Positions 16,126 through 25,071 of a stretch of DNA of 64,000 bases are shown piece by piece. Location: assembly GCF_025420485.1 (NCBI RefSeq), contig NZ_JAOEFD010000005.1, positions 1-64,000 of the forward strand. The letters are read 5' to 3'. The translations under genes and the position numbers were made by a program. The stretch comes from Nesterenkonia marinintestina (GTDB taxonomy: Bacteria > Actinomycetota > Actinomycetes > Actinomycetales > Micrococcaceae). Position 1 is the first letter of the stretch. Each line of letters starts with the position of its first letter. The notes beneath the pieces are model-generated. The model saw nothing but the letters and a program-made list of their open reading frames with translations. It was not told the origin of the DNA and searched no databases.

Positions 16126-17310
16126 TCACGGCACGCGGAGGATGAGCGCATCCCCCTGGCCGCCGCCGCCGCAGAGGGCGGCCGCCCCCGTGCCGCCGCC
16201 GCGGCGCCTCAGCTCCAGAGCCAGGTGCAGCAGGATGCGGGCGCCCGACATCCCCACCGGGTGGCCCAGCGCGATGGCCCCGCCGTCGACGTTGACCTTC
16301 TCCGGGGCGATGCCCAGCTCATCGGCGGAGGCCAGCCCGACGGCGGCGAAGGCCTCGTTGATCTCCACCAGGTCCAGGGACCCGGGCTCGAGGCCGTCCT
16401 TCTCACAGGCGCGCGCGACGGCGTTGGCCGGCTGCAGCTGCAGCGAGGAGTCGGGGCCGGCGACCATGCCGTGGGCTCCGATCTCGGCCAGCCAGGTCAG
16501 ACCCAGCCGTTCGGCCCTCTCCTTGGGCATCACGACCATGGCGCAGGCGCCGTCGGAGATCTGGGACGCGGACCCGGCCGTGATCGTGCCGTCCTTCGCG
16601 AACGCCGGCCGCAGCCGACCCAGGGACTCGGCGGTGGTGCCGGCGCGGACTCCCTCGTCTGCGGTGACGCGGATCGGGTCGCCCTTACGCTGAGGCACCT
16701 CGACCTCGACGATCTCCTCGTCGAAGCGGCCGGCCTCCGAGGCGTCGGCGGCGCGGCGGTGGGACTCGGCGGCGAACTCGTCCTGCTGCTGCCTCGTGTA
16801 GGAGCGCTCACCGGTGTTGCAGGACTCGGTGAGGGCACCCATGGACTGGTCGGTGGCCTGGTCCCAGAGCGCGTCGTGGGCCATCGAGTCCACCAGCGTC
16901 CCGTCTCCGTAGGCGATTCCGGTCCGCGACTTCGTCAGCAGGTGCGGCGCCTGGGACATCGACTCCATGCCCCCGGCGACGACGACCTCGCACTCCCCCG
17001 CCCGGATCATCTGGTCGGCGGTGGCGACGGCGTTGAGGCCCGAGAGGCAGACCTTGTTGATGGTGATCGATGGGATCCCGGCGGGGACGCCGCCGGCCAG
17101 TGCTGCGGTGCGGGCGGCGTTCTGGCCGGTCCCGGCCTGGATGACCTGCCCCATGATGACGTAGTCGACGTCCTCTCCGGAGACGCCGGCCCGTTCCAGG
17201 GCACCGGCGATCGCGACGCCGCCGAGCTCGGCGGCGCTGAGGCTCGAGAGGCCCCCGAGGAGCTTGCCGACGGGGGTGCGGGCGCCGGAGACGATGACGT
17301 TCACGGACAT
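16126..17310 (-). CDS. Acetyl-CoA C-acetyltransferase (thiolase)
   Basis: This 394-residue thiolase carries the three active-site blocks: nucleophile C88 in [11 protein letters not shown], the His in [10 protein letters not shown] (near residue 350) and the second Cys in the C-terminal CGGGGQGDA. It makes or cleaves acetoacetyl-CoA or longer 3-oxoacyl-CoA. Given divergent mmsA and mmsB, it may finish branched-chain or fatty acid degradation (inference). ATG 17310 has a clear GGAGG ribosome site 8 nt upstream. The frame starting at 17343 is rejected because it lacks such a site. Confidence 0.93.
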   Translation of the reverse strand: MSVNVIVSGARTPVGKLLGGLSSLSAAELGGVAIAGALERAGVSGEDVDYVIMGQVIQAGTGQNAARTAALAGGVPAGIPSITINKVCLSGLNAVATADQMIRAGECEVVVAGGMESMSQAPHLLTKSRTGIAYGDGTLVDSMAHDALWDQATDQSMGALTESCNTGERSYTRQQQDEFAAESHRRAADASEAGRFDEEIVEVEVPQRKGDPIRVTADEGVRAGTTAESLGRLRPAFAKDGTITAGSASQISDGACAMVVMPKERAERLGLTWLAEIGAHGMVAGPDSSLQLQPANAVARACEKDGLEPGSLDLVEINEAFAAVGLASADELGIAPEKVNVDGGAIALGHPVGMSGARILLHLALELRRRGGGTGAAALCGGGGQGDALILRVP

Positions 17311-17415
17311 GGGCGGGACCTCCAGAAATAGTTGCACGTCCAATAATCTCTCGCTAGATTACCAACGAGACTCAGCTCACAGACTATTCCAGCCGCGACG
17401 CGGAGGAGAAGCTCC
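17311..17415. promoter_or_regulatory. Divergent promoter region, thiolase / mmsA, with palindrome
   Basis: This AT-richer spacer contains the inverted repeat TAATCT-CTCGCT-AGATTA (17344-17361) within CCAATAATC...GATTACCAAC. It is a plausible operator for a dimeric regulator; the MarR protein encoded at 19921-20436 is the nearest candidate. That link is inference only. Confidence 0.4.
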
Positions 17416-18912
17416 ATGCACCAGGTGACGCACTTCATCGACGGACGACGCACCGAGGGCACCTCGGGCCGCACCAAGGAGGTCTTCGATCCGGTGCGGG
17501 GCGCGCCGCAGGCCACGGTGCCGCTGGCCTCCGAGGCCGAGGTCGACGCCGCGATCGCCTCCTCCCAGGCCGCCTTCGACGGATGGGCGTCCATGAACCC
17601 GCAGCGTCGTGCCCGGATCCTGCTCAAGTGGGTCGATCTGATCTACACCCACATGGATGAGCTCGCCGAGACGCTGTCGGGCGAGCACGGCAAGACCTTC
17701 CCCGACGCCAAGGGGGACATCCAGCGCGGCGTCGAGGTCGTCGAGTTCGCCGCCGGCGCTCCGCACCTGCTCAAGGGAGAGTTCTCCACCGAGGTCTCCG
17801 GCGGGGTCGACGTGCACTCGATGCGCCAGCCCCTGGGCGTGGTCACCGGGATCACCCCGTTCAACTTCCCCGCCATGATCCCGCTGTGGAAGGCCGGCGT
17901 CGCGCTGGCCGCGGGGAACACCTTCGTCCTCAAGCCCTCGGAGCGCGACCCCTCGGTGCCGGTCCGGCTGGCCGAGCTGGCGATCGAGGCCGGTATGCCC
18001 GCAGGCGTGCTCAACGTCCTCCACGGAGACAAGACGGCGGTGGACGCCCTCATCGCGGACGACCGCATCAGGGCGGTCGGATTCGTGGGCTCCACCCCCA
18101 TCGCCCAGGCGATCTACACCGCCGCCGCGACCCACGGCAAGCGCGCCCAGTGCTTCGGCGGCGCGAAGAACCACATGGTGATCATGCCCGACGCCGACCT
18201 GGAGCAGGCGGCCGACGCTCTGATCGGTGCGGCCTTCGGCTCCGCCGGTGAGCGCTGCATGGCGATCTCCGTGGCGGTGCCCGTCGGTGAGGAGACCGCG
18301 GACCGGCTCGTGGAGCTGCTCGAGGAGCGCATGGCGGAGCTGACCCTCGGTCCGTCCCTCGAGGAGTCCTCGGACTTCGGCCCCGTGGTAGGCCCCGACG
18401 CCAAGGCCCGCATCGAGGACTACATCGGTGTCGGAGTCGAGGAGGGCGCCGAGCTGCGCGTCGACGGACGCGGCGCGACCGTCGACGGTCACCCTGACGG
18501 CTTCTGGGTCGGTGCCACCCTGTTCGACCGCGTCACCCCGCAGATGCGCATCTACCGGGAGGAGATCTTCGGTCCGGTGCTGAGCGTGGTCCGCGCCGCC
18601 GACTACGAGGAGGCTCTGCGCCTGCCCACTGAGCACGAGTTCGGCAACGGCGTCTCGATCTTCACCCGCGACGGCGACGCCGCCCGCGACTTCACCCGTC
18701 GGGTCGAGGTCGGGATGGTCGGAGTCAACGTGCCGATCCCGGTGCCGATCGCCTACTACACCTTCGGCGGCTGGAAGGCCTCCGGGTTCGGAGACCTCAA
18801 CCAGCACGGCACCGACGGCCTGAAGTTCTACACCAAGACCAAGACGGTGACGACCCGCTGGCCGTCCGGCATCAAGGACGGTGCCAGCTTCGTCATGCCA
18901 GAAGGCAGCTGA
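17416..18912 (+). CDS. mmsA: CoA-acylating methylmalonate-semialdehyde dehydrogenase
   Basis: This 498-residue aldehyde dehydrogenase oxidises methylmalonate semialdehyde to propionyl-CoA in valine breakdown, and malonate semialdehyde to acetyl-CoA. The catalytic cysteine is C281 in GSAGERCMAISVAVPVG, a segment typical of MmsA rather than other ALDHs. The typical GGAKNHMVIMPDAD precedes it, and the general-base Glu of ordinary ALDHs is absent, as expected in this CoA-dependent class. ATG 17416 follows GGAGGAG. mmsB follows 27 nt downstream, making a valine-degradation operon. Confidence 0.95.
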   Translation: MHQVTHFIDGRRTEGTSGRTKEVFDPVRGAPQATVPLASEAEVDAAIASSQAAFDGWASMNPQRRARILLKWVDLIYTHMDELAETLSGEHGKTFPDAKGDIQRGVEVVEFAAGAPHLLKGEFSTEVSGGVDVHSMRQPLGVVTGITPFNFPAMIPLWKAGVALAAGNTFVLKPSERDPSVPVRLAELAIEAGMPAGVLNVLHGDKTAVDALIADDRIRAVGFVGSTPIAQAIYTAAATHGKRAQCFGGAKNHMVIMPDADLEQAADALIGAAFGSAGERCMAISVAVPVGEETADRLVELLEERMAELTLGPSLEESSDFGPVVGPDAKARIEDYIGVGVEEGAELRVDGRGATVDGHPDGFWVGATLFDRVTPQMRIYREEIFGPVLSVVRAADYEEALRLPTEHEFGNGVSIFTRDGDAARDFTRRVEVGMVGVNVPIPVPIAYYTFGGWKASGFGDLNQHGTDGLKFYTKTKTVTTRWPSGIKDGASFVMPEGS

Positions 18913-18939
18913 GACCCAGGTTTCCGAAGGGAGACGATC

Positions 18940-19896
18940 ATGACAGAGACCTCTGACGACGCGACCGGGGCCGTCCCCGGATCGGACCTTCCGCGGGTGG
19001 CCTTCATCGGGCTCGGCAACATGGGCGGGCCGATGGCGGCCAACCTCGTCGCCGCCGGCGTCGTCGTCCACGGCTTCGACGTGGTCCCCGCCGCCCTGGA
19101 CGCCGCACGTTCGAAGGGGGTCACCGTCGTCGACGACCCGCTGGACGCCGTGGCCGAGGCCGAGGTCGTCCTGACGATGCTGCCCAGCGGGCAGCACGTC
19201 AAGGAGGCCTACGCCGGGACCCCCGAACGGCCCGGCCTGCTCTCCGCCGCCCGTGCGGAGACCATCTTCCTCGACTGCTCGACCATCAACACCTCCGAGG
19301 CCGTGGAGGCGGCGAACATGGCCCGCGAGGCCGGGTTCCGCGCGGCCGATGCGCCGGTCTCCGGCGGTGTGGTCGGTGCGGAGGCCGGCACCCTGGCCTT
19401 CATGGTCGGAGCGACCGAGGAGGTCTTCTCCGAGCTCCACCCGCTGCTGGACATCATGGGACGCCGGGTCGTCCACTGCGGCGACGCGGGCCTGGGACAG
19501 GCCGCCAAGATCTGCAACAACATGATCCTCGGGGTCTCGATGATCGCGGTCTCGGAGGCCTTCGTCCTGGCGGAGAAGCTGGGGCTCTCCGACGAGGCGA
19601 TGTTCGACGTGGTCTCCGGGGCCACCGGACAGTGCTGGGCCCTGACCACCAACTGTCCCGTCCCCGGCCCCGTGCCCACCAGCCCGGCCAACCGCGACTT
19701 CGCCCCCGGGTTCGCCGGGGCGCTGATGGCCAAGGACCTGACCCTGGCCGCGAACGCCCTGGACGAGACCGGTGTGGACGCGCAGCTGGGTCGTGCGGCC
19801 GGTGAGATCTACCGGCGCTTCGCCGAGGGTGAGGGCGCCGGGCTGGACTTCTCCGGCATCATCACCACCATCCGCGAGGCGTCCCAGGAGCGCTGA
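18940..19896 (+). CDS. mmsB: 3-hydroxyisobutyrate dehydrogenase
   Basis: This 318-residue NAD-dependent dehydrogenase oxidises 3-hydroxyisobutyrate to methylmalonate semialdehyde, the step just before MmsA. The Rossmann motif is VAFIGLGNMGGPMAANL (about residues 18-34). The substrate-binding segment SGGVVGAEAGTLAFMVG and the catalytic lysine in GQAAKICNN are present. The length is slightly above the family norm because of a 16-residue N-terminal extension. A GAAGGGAG ribosome site precedes ATG 18940. Confidence 0.95.
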   Translation: MTETSDDATGAVPGSDLPRVAFIGLGNMGGPMAANLVAAGVVVHGFDVVPAALDAARSKGVTVVDDPLDAVAEAEVVLTMLPSGQHVKEAYAGTPERPGLLSAARAETIFLDCSTINTSEAVEAANMAREAGFRAADAPVSGGVVGAEAGTLAFMVGATEEVFSELHPLLDIMGRRVVHCGDAGLGQAAKICNNMILGVSMIAVSEAFVLAEKLGLSDEAMFDVVSGATGQCWALTTNCPVPGPVPTSPANRDFAPGFAGALMAKDLTLAANALDETGVDAQLGRAAGEIYRRFAEGEGAGLDFSGIITTIREASQER

Positions 19897-19920
19897 GTCG
19901 ACCCGCGGCACCGCGTCCGG

Positions 19921-20436
19921 TCACAGGCTGAAGTCGCCGGACCGGGCGCGGAATCGTGTGAAGATGTCGTTGACGAGGGCGACGTCGGCGGCCTCGAACC
20001 CGGTGTCCGCGAAGAGCTCGTCGTTCAGCGCCTGAGTGGCCTCGGTGGCCACGCGCCGTCCCTCGTCGGTGAGGACCAGGAGGACGGCCCGCCGGTCCGA
20101 GGCGTGCGGACGGCGCTCCACCAGACCCGCGGCCTCCAGACGGTCCACCGTGTTCGTCACCGAGGTGGGGTGGACCTGCAGCAGGGCGCTGGCCTTGCTC
20201 ATCAGCATCTGCTTCTCGCGGGAGAAGCTGAGCAGCGCGATCATCTCATAGCGGGCGAACGTCAGCCGGAACGGCTTCAGCACCTCCTGCGCCCGGGCGA
20301 GGAGGATCTGCTGCACCCTCATGACGGAGGTGACCGCGGCCATGGGTGCGGCCACCTCAGTCCATCCGTGGCGCTCCCAGTTCCGGCGGGCCTCGGCGAT
20401 GGGATCCCTGCTCAGCTCTGTGGCTCTCTTGGACAT
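19921..20436 (-). CDS. MarR family transcriptional regulator
   Basis: This 171-residue protein has the winged helix-turn-helix of MarR regulators: LMSKASALLQVHPTSVTNTV is the recognition part (about residues 77-96), followed by the wing VERRPHASDRRAVLLVLTDEG (split across residues 105-125). It is probably a ligand-responsive repressor of the surrounding acyl-CoA genes; the ligand is unknown. ATG 20436 lies 6 nt after TAGACT, so the mRNA is probably leaderless. It converges on mmsB and lies downstream of the acyl-CoA synthetase gene, 22 nt after its stop. Confidence 0.9.
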   Translation of the reverse strand: MSKRATELSRDPIAEARRNWERHGWTEVAAPMAAVTSVMRVQQILLARAQEVLKPFRLTFARYEMIALLSFSREKQMLMSKASALLQVHPTSVTNTVDRLEAAGLVERRPHASDRRAVLLVLTDEGRRVATEATQALNDELFADTGFEAADVALVNDIFTRFRARSGDFSL

Positions 20437-20442
20437 CGCAAC

Positions 20443-20448
20443 AGTCTA
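20443..20448 (-). promoter_or_regulatory. -10 hexamer of a leaderless promoter (MarR gene)
   Basis: TAGACT on the minus strand is followed by GTTGCG and then ATG 20436. This would give the regulator its own promoter, apart from the upstream synthetase gene. Confidence 0.55.
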
Positions 20449-20458
20449 CGGCGGCGCC

Positions 20459-22219
20459 TCAGCGGCGCAGCGGCAGGTCCTCCTCCCGGAATTCGCGTCC
20501 CAGTGCGGGAGCGGACGCTGCATCGTCCGGACCGGCCCCGGCACGGTCGTTCTCGTGCTGACGCAGCTCCACCCGTCGGATCTTCCCGGAGATCGTCTTG
20601 GGCAGCTCGGTGAACTCGATGCGACGGATCCGCTTGTACGGGGCCAACCGGTCCAGGCAGAACTGCAGGATGTCGGCGGCGGTCTCCTCCGTGGGCTCGT
20701 ACCCGGCGGTCAGGGTCACGTACGCCTTGGGGATCGCCAGACGCATCTCGTCCGGAGCCGGAACCAGGGCCGCCTCGACGACGCCGGGGTGCTGGACCAG
20801 GACCGACTCGAGCTCGAACGGGGAGATCTTGTAGTCGCTGGACTTGAAGACGTCGTCGGCCCGACCCACATAGGTGACGATGCCCTGCTCGTCCTGCGAG
20901 GCGATGTCACCGGTGTGGTAGACCCCGTCGCGGAAGACCTCGTCGTTCTTGTCGGGGGCGCCGAAGTAGCCCTTCATCAGACCGACCGGTCGAGGGTCCA
21001 GGCGCAGGCAGATCTCCCCCTCCTGCGACTCCTCCCCGGTGACCGGGTCGATCAGCACGACGTCGTAGCCGGGCAGGGGCAGCCCCATGGCTCCGATCCG
21101 GACCGGACGGCCGGGCGTGTTCGCCACCTGCAGCGTGGACTCGGTCTGACCGAAGCCGTCGCGGATGGTGCAGCCCCAGGCCTTCTGGACCTGGTCGATG
21201 ACCTCGGCGTTGAGCGGCTCGCCCGCCGAGATCGTCTTCTGCGGAGGGGTCCTGAGCTGACTCAGGTCCGCCTTGATGAGCATCCGCCACACGGTGGGCG
21301 GGGCGCAGAAGCTGGTCACGCCGACCCGGTCCATGGCGTCCATCAGGGCGCCGGCGTCGAACTTCCGGAAGTTGTGGACGAAGATCGTGGCCTCGGCGAT
21401 CCACGGGGCGAAGAAGTTCGACCAGGCGTGCTTGGCCCATCCCGGCGAGGCGACGTTGAGGTGGACGTCTCCGGGCTCCAGTCCGATCCAGTACATGGTG
21501 GACAGGTGTCCCACCGGGTAGGAGGTGTGGGTGTGCTCGACCAGCTTCGGCTTCGACGTGGTCCCGGAGGTGAAGTAGAGCAGCAGGGTGTCCTCGGCGC
21601 CGGTGGGCCCGTCGGGGGCGAAGTCGGCCGGCGCCCCGTAGGCCTCGGGCAGGCTGAGCACCGTGCGCCCGGGGACCTCGGGCGTGCGGCGTGCGGCCTC
21701 GTCGGCGTAGACCCCGGGGACGTGGATGAGGGTGTATCCGCCGTCGACCTCGGCGAACTTCGCCAGGTCCTCGCCGCCGGCCACGGCCCACTCGGCCTCG
21801 GCCCGGTCGATCCGGTCCTGCAGGTCCGCCGGACCCATCTGCGTGGTGGTCGGAACCATCACCGCGCCGAGCTTGATGCAGGCCAGCATGACCTCCCACA
21901 GCTCGACCTGGTTGTTCAGCATGAGGATCAGTCGGTCCCCCCGGGCGACGCCCTTCTCCCGCAGCCAGTTGGCCATCCGGCTCGACGTCGCCGAGAGGTC
22001 GGCGAAGCTGCGCCGAAGCTCCGAGCCGTCCTCCTCCAGGATCACCAGCGCGTCCTGCGAGCCGCGGGCCTCGGAGGCGGCGACGGCGTCGAACCAGTCC
22101 AGGGCGAAGTTGAACTGCTCGAACCGGGGCCAGACGAACTCCTCGCGGGCCCGCTCCCAGTCCTGCTGGAGCGACACGAGGTGGTCACGGGCCTCTGTGA
22201 ACTGCTCGGTCACCGACAT
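20459..22219 (-). CDS. AMP-dependent acyl-CoA synthetase
   Basis: This 586-residue ANL-superfamily ligase activates a carboxylic acid to its CoA thioester with ATP. The P-loop YFTSGTTSKPKLVEHTH, the A5 motif GFGQTEST, the A7/A8 region YHTGDIAS...GRADDVFKSSDYKISPFELE and the C-terminal lysine in KTISGKIRR are all intact. The overall pattern resembles medium-chain acyl-CoA synthetases. Beside mmsAB and an acyl-CoA dehydrogenase, isobutyrate or another short branched acid is a reasonable substrate guess (inference). ATG 22219 follows AGGAGG. Confidence 0.88.
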   Translation of the reverse strand: MSVTEQFTEARDHLVSLQQDWERAREEFVWPRFEQFNFALDWFDAVAASEARGSQDALVILEEDGSELRRSFADLSATSSRMANWLREKGVARGDRLILMLNNQVELWEVMLACIKLGAVMVPTTTQMGPADLQDRIDRAEAEWAVAGGEDLAKFAEVDGGYTLIHVPGVYADEAARRTPEVPGRTVLSLPEAYGAPADFAPDGPTGAEDTLLLYFTSGTTSKPKLVEHTHTSYPVGHLSTMYWIGLEPGDVHLNVASPGWAKHAWSNFFAPWIAEATIFVHNFRKFDAGALMDAMDRVGVTSFCAPPTVWRMLIKADLSQLRTPPQKTISAGEPLNAEVIDQVQKAWGCTIRDGFGQTESTLQVANTPGRPVRIGAMGLPLPGYDVVLIDPVTGEESQEGEICLRLDPRPVGLMKGYFGAPDKNDEVFRDGVYHTGDIASQDEQGIVTYVGRADDVFKSSDYKISPFELESVLVQHPGVVEAALVPAPDEMRLAIPKAYVTLTAGYEPTEETAADILQFCLDRLAPYKRIRRIEFTELPKTISGKIRRVELRQHENDRAGAGPDDAASAPALGREFREEDLPLRR

Positions 22220-22374
22220 GATGGGGAACCTCCTGGGTCGACGGTCGCGGACGGCGGATCGCCGGCTGTGATGTGAGACACGCCCAATTTACTTGGATAT
22301 CCTATAGTCGGTAAAGCCACTGCGGGCGACGACGGGCGATCCTCGTCCCGCCCGTCCGCGACGAAGGAGTCACG
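22220..22374. promoter_or_regulatory. Divergent promoter region, acyl-CoA synthetase / acyl-CoA dehydrogenase
   Basis: The spacer contains a good plus-strand -10 hexamer, TATAGT (22303-22308), and an overlapping palindromic core GGATATCC (22295-22302) within TACTTGGATATCCTATAGT. A TGTGA half-site lies at 22267-22271. The palindrome could be an operator for the nearby MarR protein; no experimental link is visible. Confidence 0.4.
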
Positions 22375-23580
22375 ATGACCCACACCGTCTCTCCCGCCGG
22401 AGGACCCGACGCCGCCCACCTCGACGGCCTGCCGCACGTCGACCTGTTCGACCTGCGCTCCCGCCTCGACGCCGCGGAGCGCACCCGCCTCGAGACGATC
22501 GAGACGCATCTGGAGGAGCACGTCCGTCGGCAGACGATCGAGCCCTGGAACCGCGAGGAGTTCGCGCCGGAGCTGCTGCCCGGGCTGGGCGCACTGGGGC
22601 TCGGAGAGGTCTTCACCGACGGCTCCTCGCTCCTGTTCCAGGGGCTCGCCCATGCGGCCCTCGCCCGCTGCGACCTGTCGATCTCCGCGCTGATCGGCAT
22701 CCACAACGAGCTCAACGTCGGCACCATCGAGCACCTGGGCTCCGAGGCCCAGCGGGAGCGGTGGCTGCCTCGGATGAAGCGGCTCGAGTCGCTGGGAGCC
22801 TTCTGCCTCACCGAGCCCGAGCACGGCTCCGACATCGCCGGCGGACTCGAGACCTCGGCGACACTCGAGGACGACGGATGGGTCATCAGGGGCACCAAGC
22901 GCTGGATCGGCGCCGGAACCCTGGCCGACGTCGCGCTGGTCTGGGCCCGGGACACCGCCGACGACGAGATCCGCTGCTTCCTGGTGCCCACCGACACCCC
23001 CGGATACCGGGCGACCAAGATCGGCAACAAGATCGGCCTGCGCATCATGCAGAACGCCGACATCGTCTTCGACGACGTCCGTGTCCCGCAGGACGCGCTG
23101 CTGCCCGGGGCGCAGAGCTTCGGGGCCGCCAACGACCTGCTGCGAGCCTCCCGCGCCTGGGTCGGCTGGCAGGCCGTGGGTGCCCAGCAGGGCCTGCTGG
23201 AGATCCTCCGCCGGTACACGCTGAGCCGGCACCAGTTCGGGCGCCCGCTGGCCAAGCTGCAGCTCATCCAGCAGGCGCTCTCCCACATCGCCGGGAACCT
23301 GGCGGCCAGCATCGGCATGATGTCCGAGGTCACCCGCCTGCAGGAGGAGGGGCGGCTGGAGATGATGCATGCGGCGATGGCCAAGGCCACCACCACCCGT
23401 CTGGGCCGCGAGTCGGCCGCGATGGGGCGCGACGCGATGGGCGGCAACGGCATCGTCAGCGACTTCGAGATGGCCAAGATGATGAACGACCTCGAAGCCA
23501 TCTACACCTACGAGGGCACCTACGGCATCAACTCCCTCATCGTCGGCCGCGGCCTGACCGGACTCTCCGCCTTCGTCTGA
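22375..23580 (+). CDS. Acyl-CoA dehydrogenase (glutaryl-CoA dehydrogenase-like)
   Basis: This 401-residue flavoenzyme removes two hydrogens from an acyl-CoA. The FAD/substrate segment FCLTEPEHGSDI and the RHQFGRPLAK motif are present. The catalytic Glu is in YTYEGTYGINSLIVGR near residue 379, the position used by glutaryl-CoA dehydrogenase and most short-chain enzymes rather than isovaleryl-CoA dehydrogenase. By context it may act on isobutyryl-CoA or glutaryl-CoA; sequence reading alone does not decide. A GAAGGAG ribosome site precedes ATG 22375. Confidence 0.88.
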   Translation: MTHTVSPAGGPDAAHLDGLPHVDLFDLRSRLDAAERTRLETIETHLEEHVRRQTIEPWNREEFAPELLPGLGALGLGEVFTDGSSLLFQGLAHAALARCDLSISALIGIHNELNVGTIEHLGSEAQRERWLPRMKRLESLGAFCLTEPEHGSDIAGGLETSATLEDDGWVIRGTKRWIGAGTLADVALVWARDTADDEIRCFLVPTDTPGYRATKIGNKIGLRIMQNADIVFDDVRVPQDALLPGAQSFGAANDLLRASRAWVGWQAVGAQQGLLEILRRYTLSRHQFGRPLAKLQLIQQALSHIAGNLAASIGMMSEVTRLQEEGRLEMMHAAMAKATTTRLGRESAAMGRDAMGGNGIVSDFEMAKMMNDLEAIYTYEGTYGINSLIVGRGLTGLSAFV

Positions 23581-23588
23581 GCCGCAGG

Positions 23589-23594
23589 TAGGGT
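23589..23594 (+). promoter_or_regulatory. -10 hexamer of a leaderless promoter (SDR gene 23601)
   Basis: TAGGGT is followed by GCAGCC and then ATG 23601, only 12 nt after the acyl-CoA dehydrogenase stop codon. This suggests an independent leaderless transcript despite the close spacing. Confidence 0.5.
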
Positions 23595-23600
23595 GCAGCC

Positions 23601-24482
23601 ATGGACCATGACGGGAGCACAGCGGGCCGCGCCGTCGTCGTCGGATGCGGCGACCTCGGCACACGCATCGGCCTGCGGCTGCACGCCCGCGGGCACGACG
23701 TCGACGGCTGGCGCCGGTCTCCCGAACGCCTCCCCGCCGAGATCCGCGGCGTCGCGGCCGACCTGCTTCGACCCGCAGACCTTCCGGAGCTGCCCGAGGA
23801 CACCTCCACGGTGGTGTTCACACCCAGCGCCGGCGAGCGCAGCGCCGCCCGATACCGCGCCGTCCTCCACGACGGCCTGGCGGCGGTCCTGGAGCGGATC
23901 GCCGCGATGCCGGCCCCGCGTCCCCGCCTGATCGTCATCGGTTCGACGTCGGTCCACGGAGGGGCCGAGGGCCGTCTCGACGAGGAGTCCCCGCTCACCC
24001 CGGCCTCCCCCACCGCGGAGGTGCTGGTCCAGGTCGAGGAGCTCGTCGTCGGGGCGCGCACGCACGGGATCACGGCCTCGACCCTGCGGCTCTCCGGGAT
24101 CTACGGTCCCGGACGCCGACGGCTCATCAGCCGCATCGAGGCGTTCGACGGCGGTGCGGAGGCCCGCGAGCGCCTCGGCGACCCGCTGCGGATCTCGAAC
24201 AGGATCCACGTCGACGACGCCGCCCTGGCCGCGTGCACGCTCGCCGGGGTCGAGGAGCCGCCCGGGGTGCTCATCGGAGTCGATGAGATGCCGATCGCGG
24301 TCGGAGAGGTCCACAACTGGCTCGCCGACAGGCTCGATCGACCGCGTCCATGGCCCGAGCTCGACCCGGACCGGGCGCACGGCCGTCGGATGGACGGCTC
24401 ACGGCTGCACGGCCTCCTCGCCGCCTGCGGAACCGCTCTGCGGCACCGCGACTACCGGTCGGGCTACGCCCTCGAACTCTGA
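23601..24482 (+). CDS. NAD(P)-dependent epimerase/dehydratase-like protein
   Basis: This 293-residue protein has an extended SDR Rossmann fold with a degenerate nucleotide motif, VVVGCGDLGTRIG (residues 12-24). It also shows IVIGSTSVHGG (active-site serine region) and STLRLSGIYGPGRRR. The YxxxK pair of classical SDRs is not evident. Similar YeeZ-like proteins are common and poorly characterised; the reaction is unknown. It precedes the paaI promoter but is separated from it by the PaaR-type operator. Confidence 0.75.
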   Translation: MDHDGSTAGRAVVVGCGDLGTRIGLRLHARGHDVDGWRRSPERLPAEIRGVAADLLRPADLPELPEDTSTVVFTPSAGERSAARYRAVLHDGLAAVLERIAAMPAPRPRLIVIGSTSVHGGAEGRLDEESPLTPASPTAEVLVQVEELVVGARTHGITASTLRLSGIYGPGRRRLISRIEAFDGGAEARERLGDPLRISNRIHVDDAALAACTLAGVEEPPGVLIGVDEMPIAVGEVHNWLADRLDRPRPWPELDPDRAHGRRMDGSRLHGLLAACGTALRHRDYRSGYALEL

Positions 24483-24523
24483 GATCGGCGACGTCCCGCC
24501 TGCTGGGGACAGACACCCCCGGC

Positions 24524-24539
24524 TGTGGTTGACATCACA
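24524..24539. promoter_or_regulatory. CRP-like site upstream of paaI
   Basis: TGTGG-TTGACA-TCACA matches TGTGA-N6-TCACA with one change. The six central bases form the probable -35 hexamer of the paaI promoter. Confidence 0.5.
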
Positions 24540-24557
24540 GACCCCCGGTGCTTGAGT
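24529..24557 (+). promoter_or_regulatory. paaI promoter
   Basis: A perfect -35 hexamer TTGACA (24529-24534) is followed after 17 bp by a weak -10 TTGAGT (24552-24557). The TetR-type operator begins 5 bp further on, so bound repressor would block initiation. Confidence 0.55.
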
Positions 24558-24561
24558 TGAG

Positions 24562-24583
24562 TTACCGACCGAACGGTCTGTAA
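24562..24583. promoter_or_regulatory. PaaR-type operator, site A (paaI-paaK-paaR)
   Basis: A 22-bp inverted repeat of the form TTACCGACCG-AA-CGGTCTGTAA, with 18 of 22 positions symmetric. It lies 26 nt before the paaI start codon and shares its core with sites at 27112, 36751, 44507 and 53112. Confidence 0.7.
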
Positions 24584-24608
24584 TTCCTCGCACCACTCCG
24601 GAGAACCC

Positions 24609-25067
24609 ATGCCGCAGCCCCTCGAAGCTCCCACCCACGCGATGCTCGCCTCGGACCACGCCTCCCAGTGGCTCGGCATCGAGGTCCTCCAGGCCGACCT
24701 CGGGCACGCCCGGATCACCATGACCGTCCGGCGGGAGATGACCAACGGCTTCGCCATCACCCACGGGGGGATGGTCTTCTCCCTGGCGGACACCGCATTC
24801 GCCATGTCGTGCAACGCCCCCGACGGCGACGCGGACACCGTGACGGTGGCCTCCGGAGTGGACATCAACTTCCTGCGGCCCGCGGCCGTCGGCGACGTGC
24901 TGATCGCCGAGGCACGCGCCGTGGCGGCGACCGGACGCAGCGGAGTCTGCGACGTCGTGGTCACCCGGGACAGCGACGACGAGCCCATCGCCCTGTTCCG
25001 GGGCCGCTACCGCACCATCCCCGCCCCCTCCTCGCCCGCCGGGGCCGAGACCTCCCGAGAGAAGTGA
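24609..25067 (+). CDS. paaI: Hydroxyphenylacetyl-CoA thioesterase PaaI
   Basis: This 152-residue hotdog-fold thioesterase removes CoA from stalled ring-hydroxylated phenylacetyl-CoA intermediates and so rescues the CoA pool. The PaaI signature TNGFAITHGGMVFSLADTAF is at residues 41-60, with HGG and the catalytic Asp in LADTAFA. It is the first gene after operator site A and is followed by paaK after 4 nt. Length and motif order are standard for the family. Confidence 0.93.
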   Translation: MPQPLEAPTHAMLASDHASQWLGIEVLQADLGHARITMTVRREMTNGFAITHGGMVFSLADTAFAMSCNAPDGDADTVTVASGVDINFLRPAAVGDVLIAEARAVAATGRSGVCDVVVTRDSDDEPIALFRGRYRTIPAPSSPAGAETSREK

Positions 25068-25071
25068 CGCC

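Noticed and set aside
15721-17331. A plus-strand open frame of 536 codons
   Set aside because: It crosses the SAM-IV riboswitch, the palindromic elements and the antisense of the thiolase gene, so it is not a gene.
17377-19911. A minus-strand open frame of 844 codons
   Set aside because: It lies opposite mmsA and mmsB, which are certain. The long frame is a by-product of high GC content.
20321-22276. A plus-strand open frame of 651 codons
   Set aside because: It is antisense to the acyl-CoA synthetase gene and begins within the MarR gene; no protein motif is visible.
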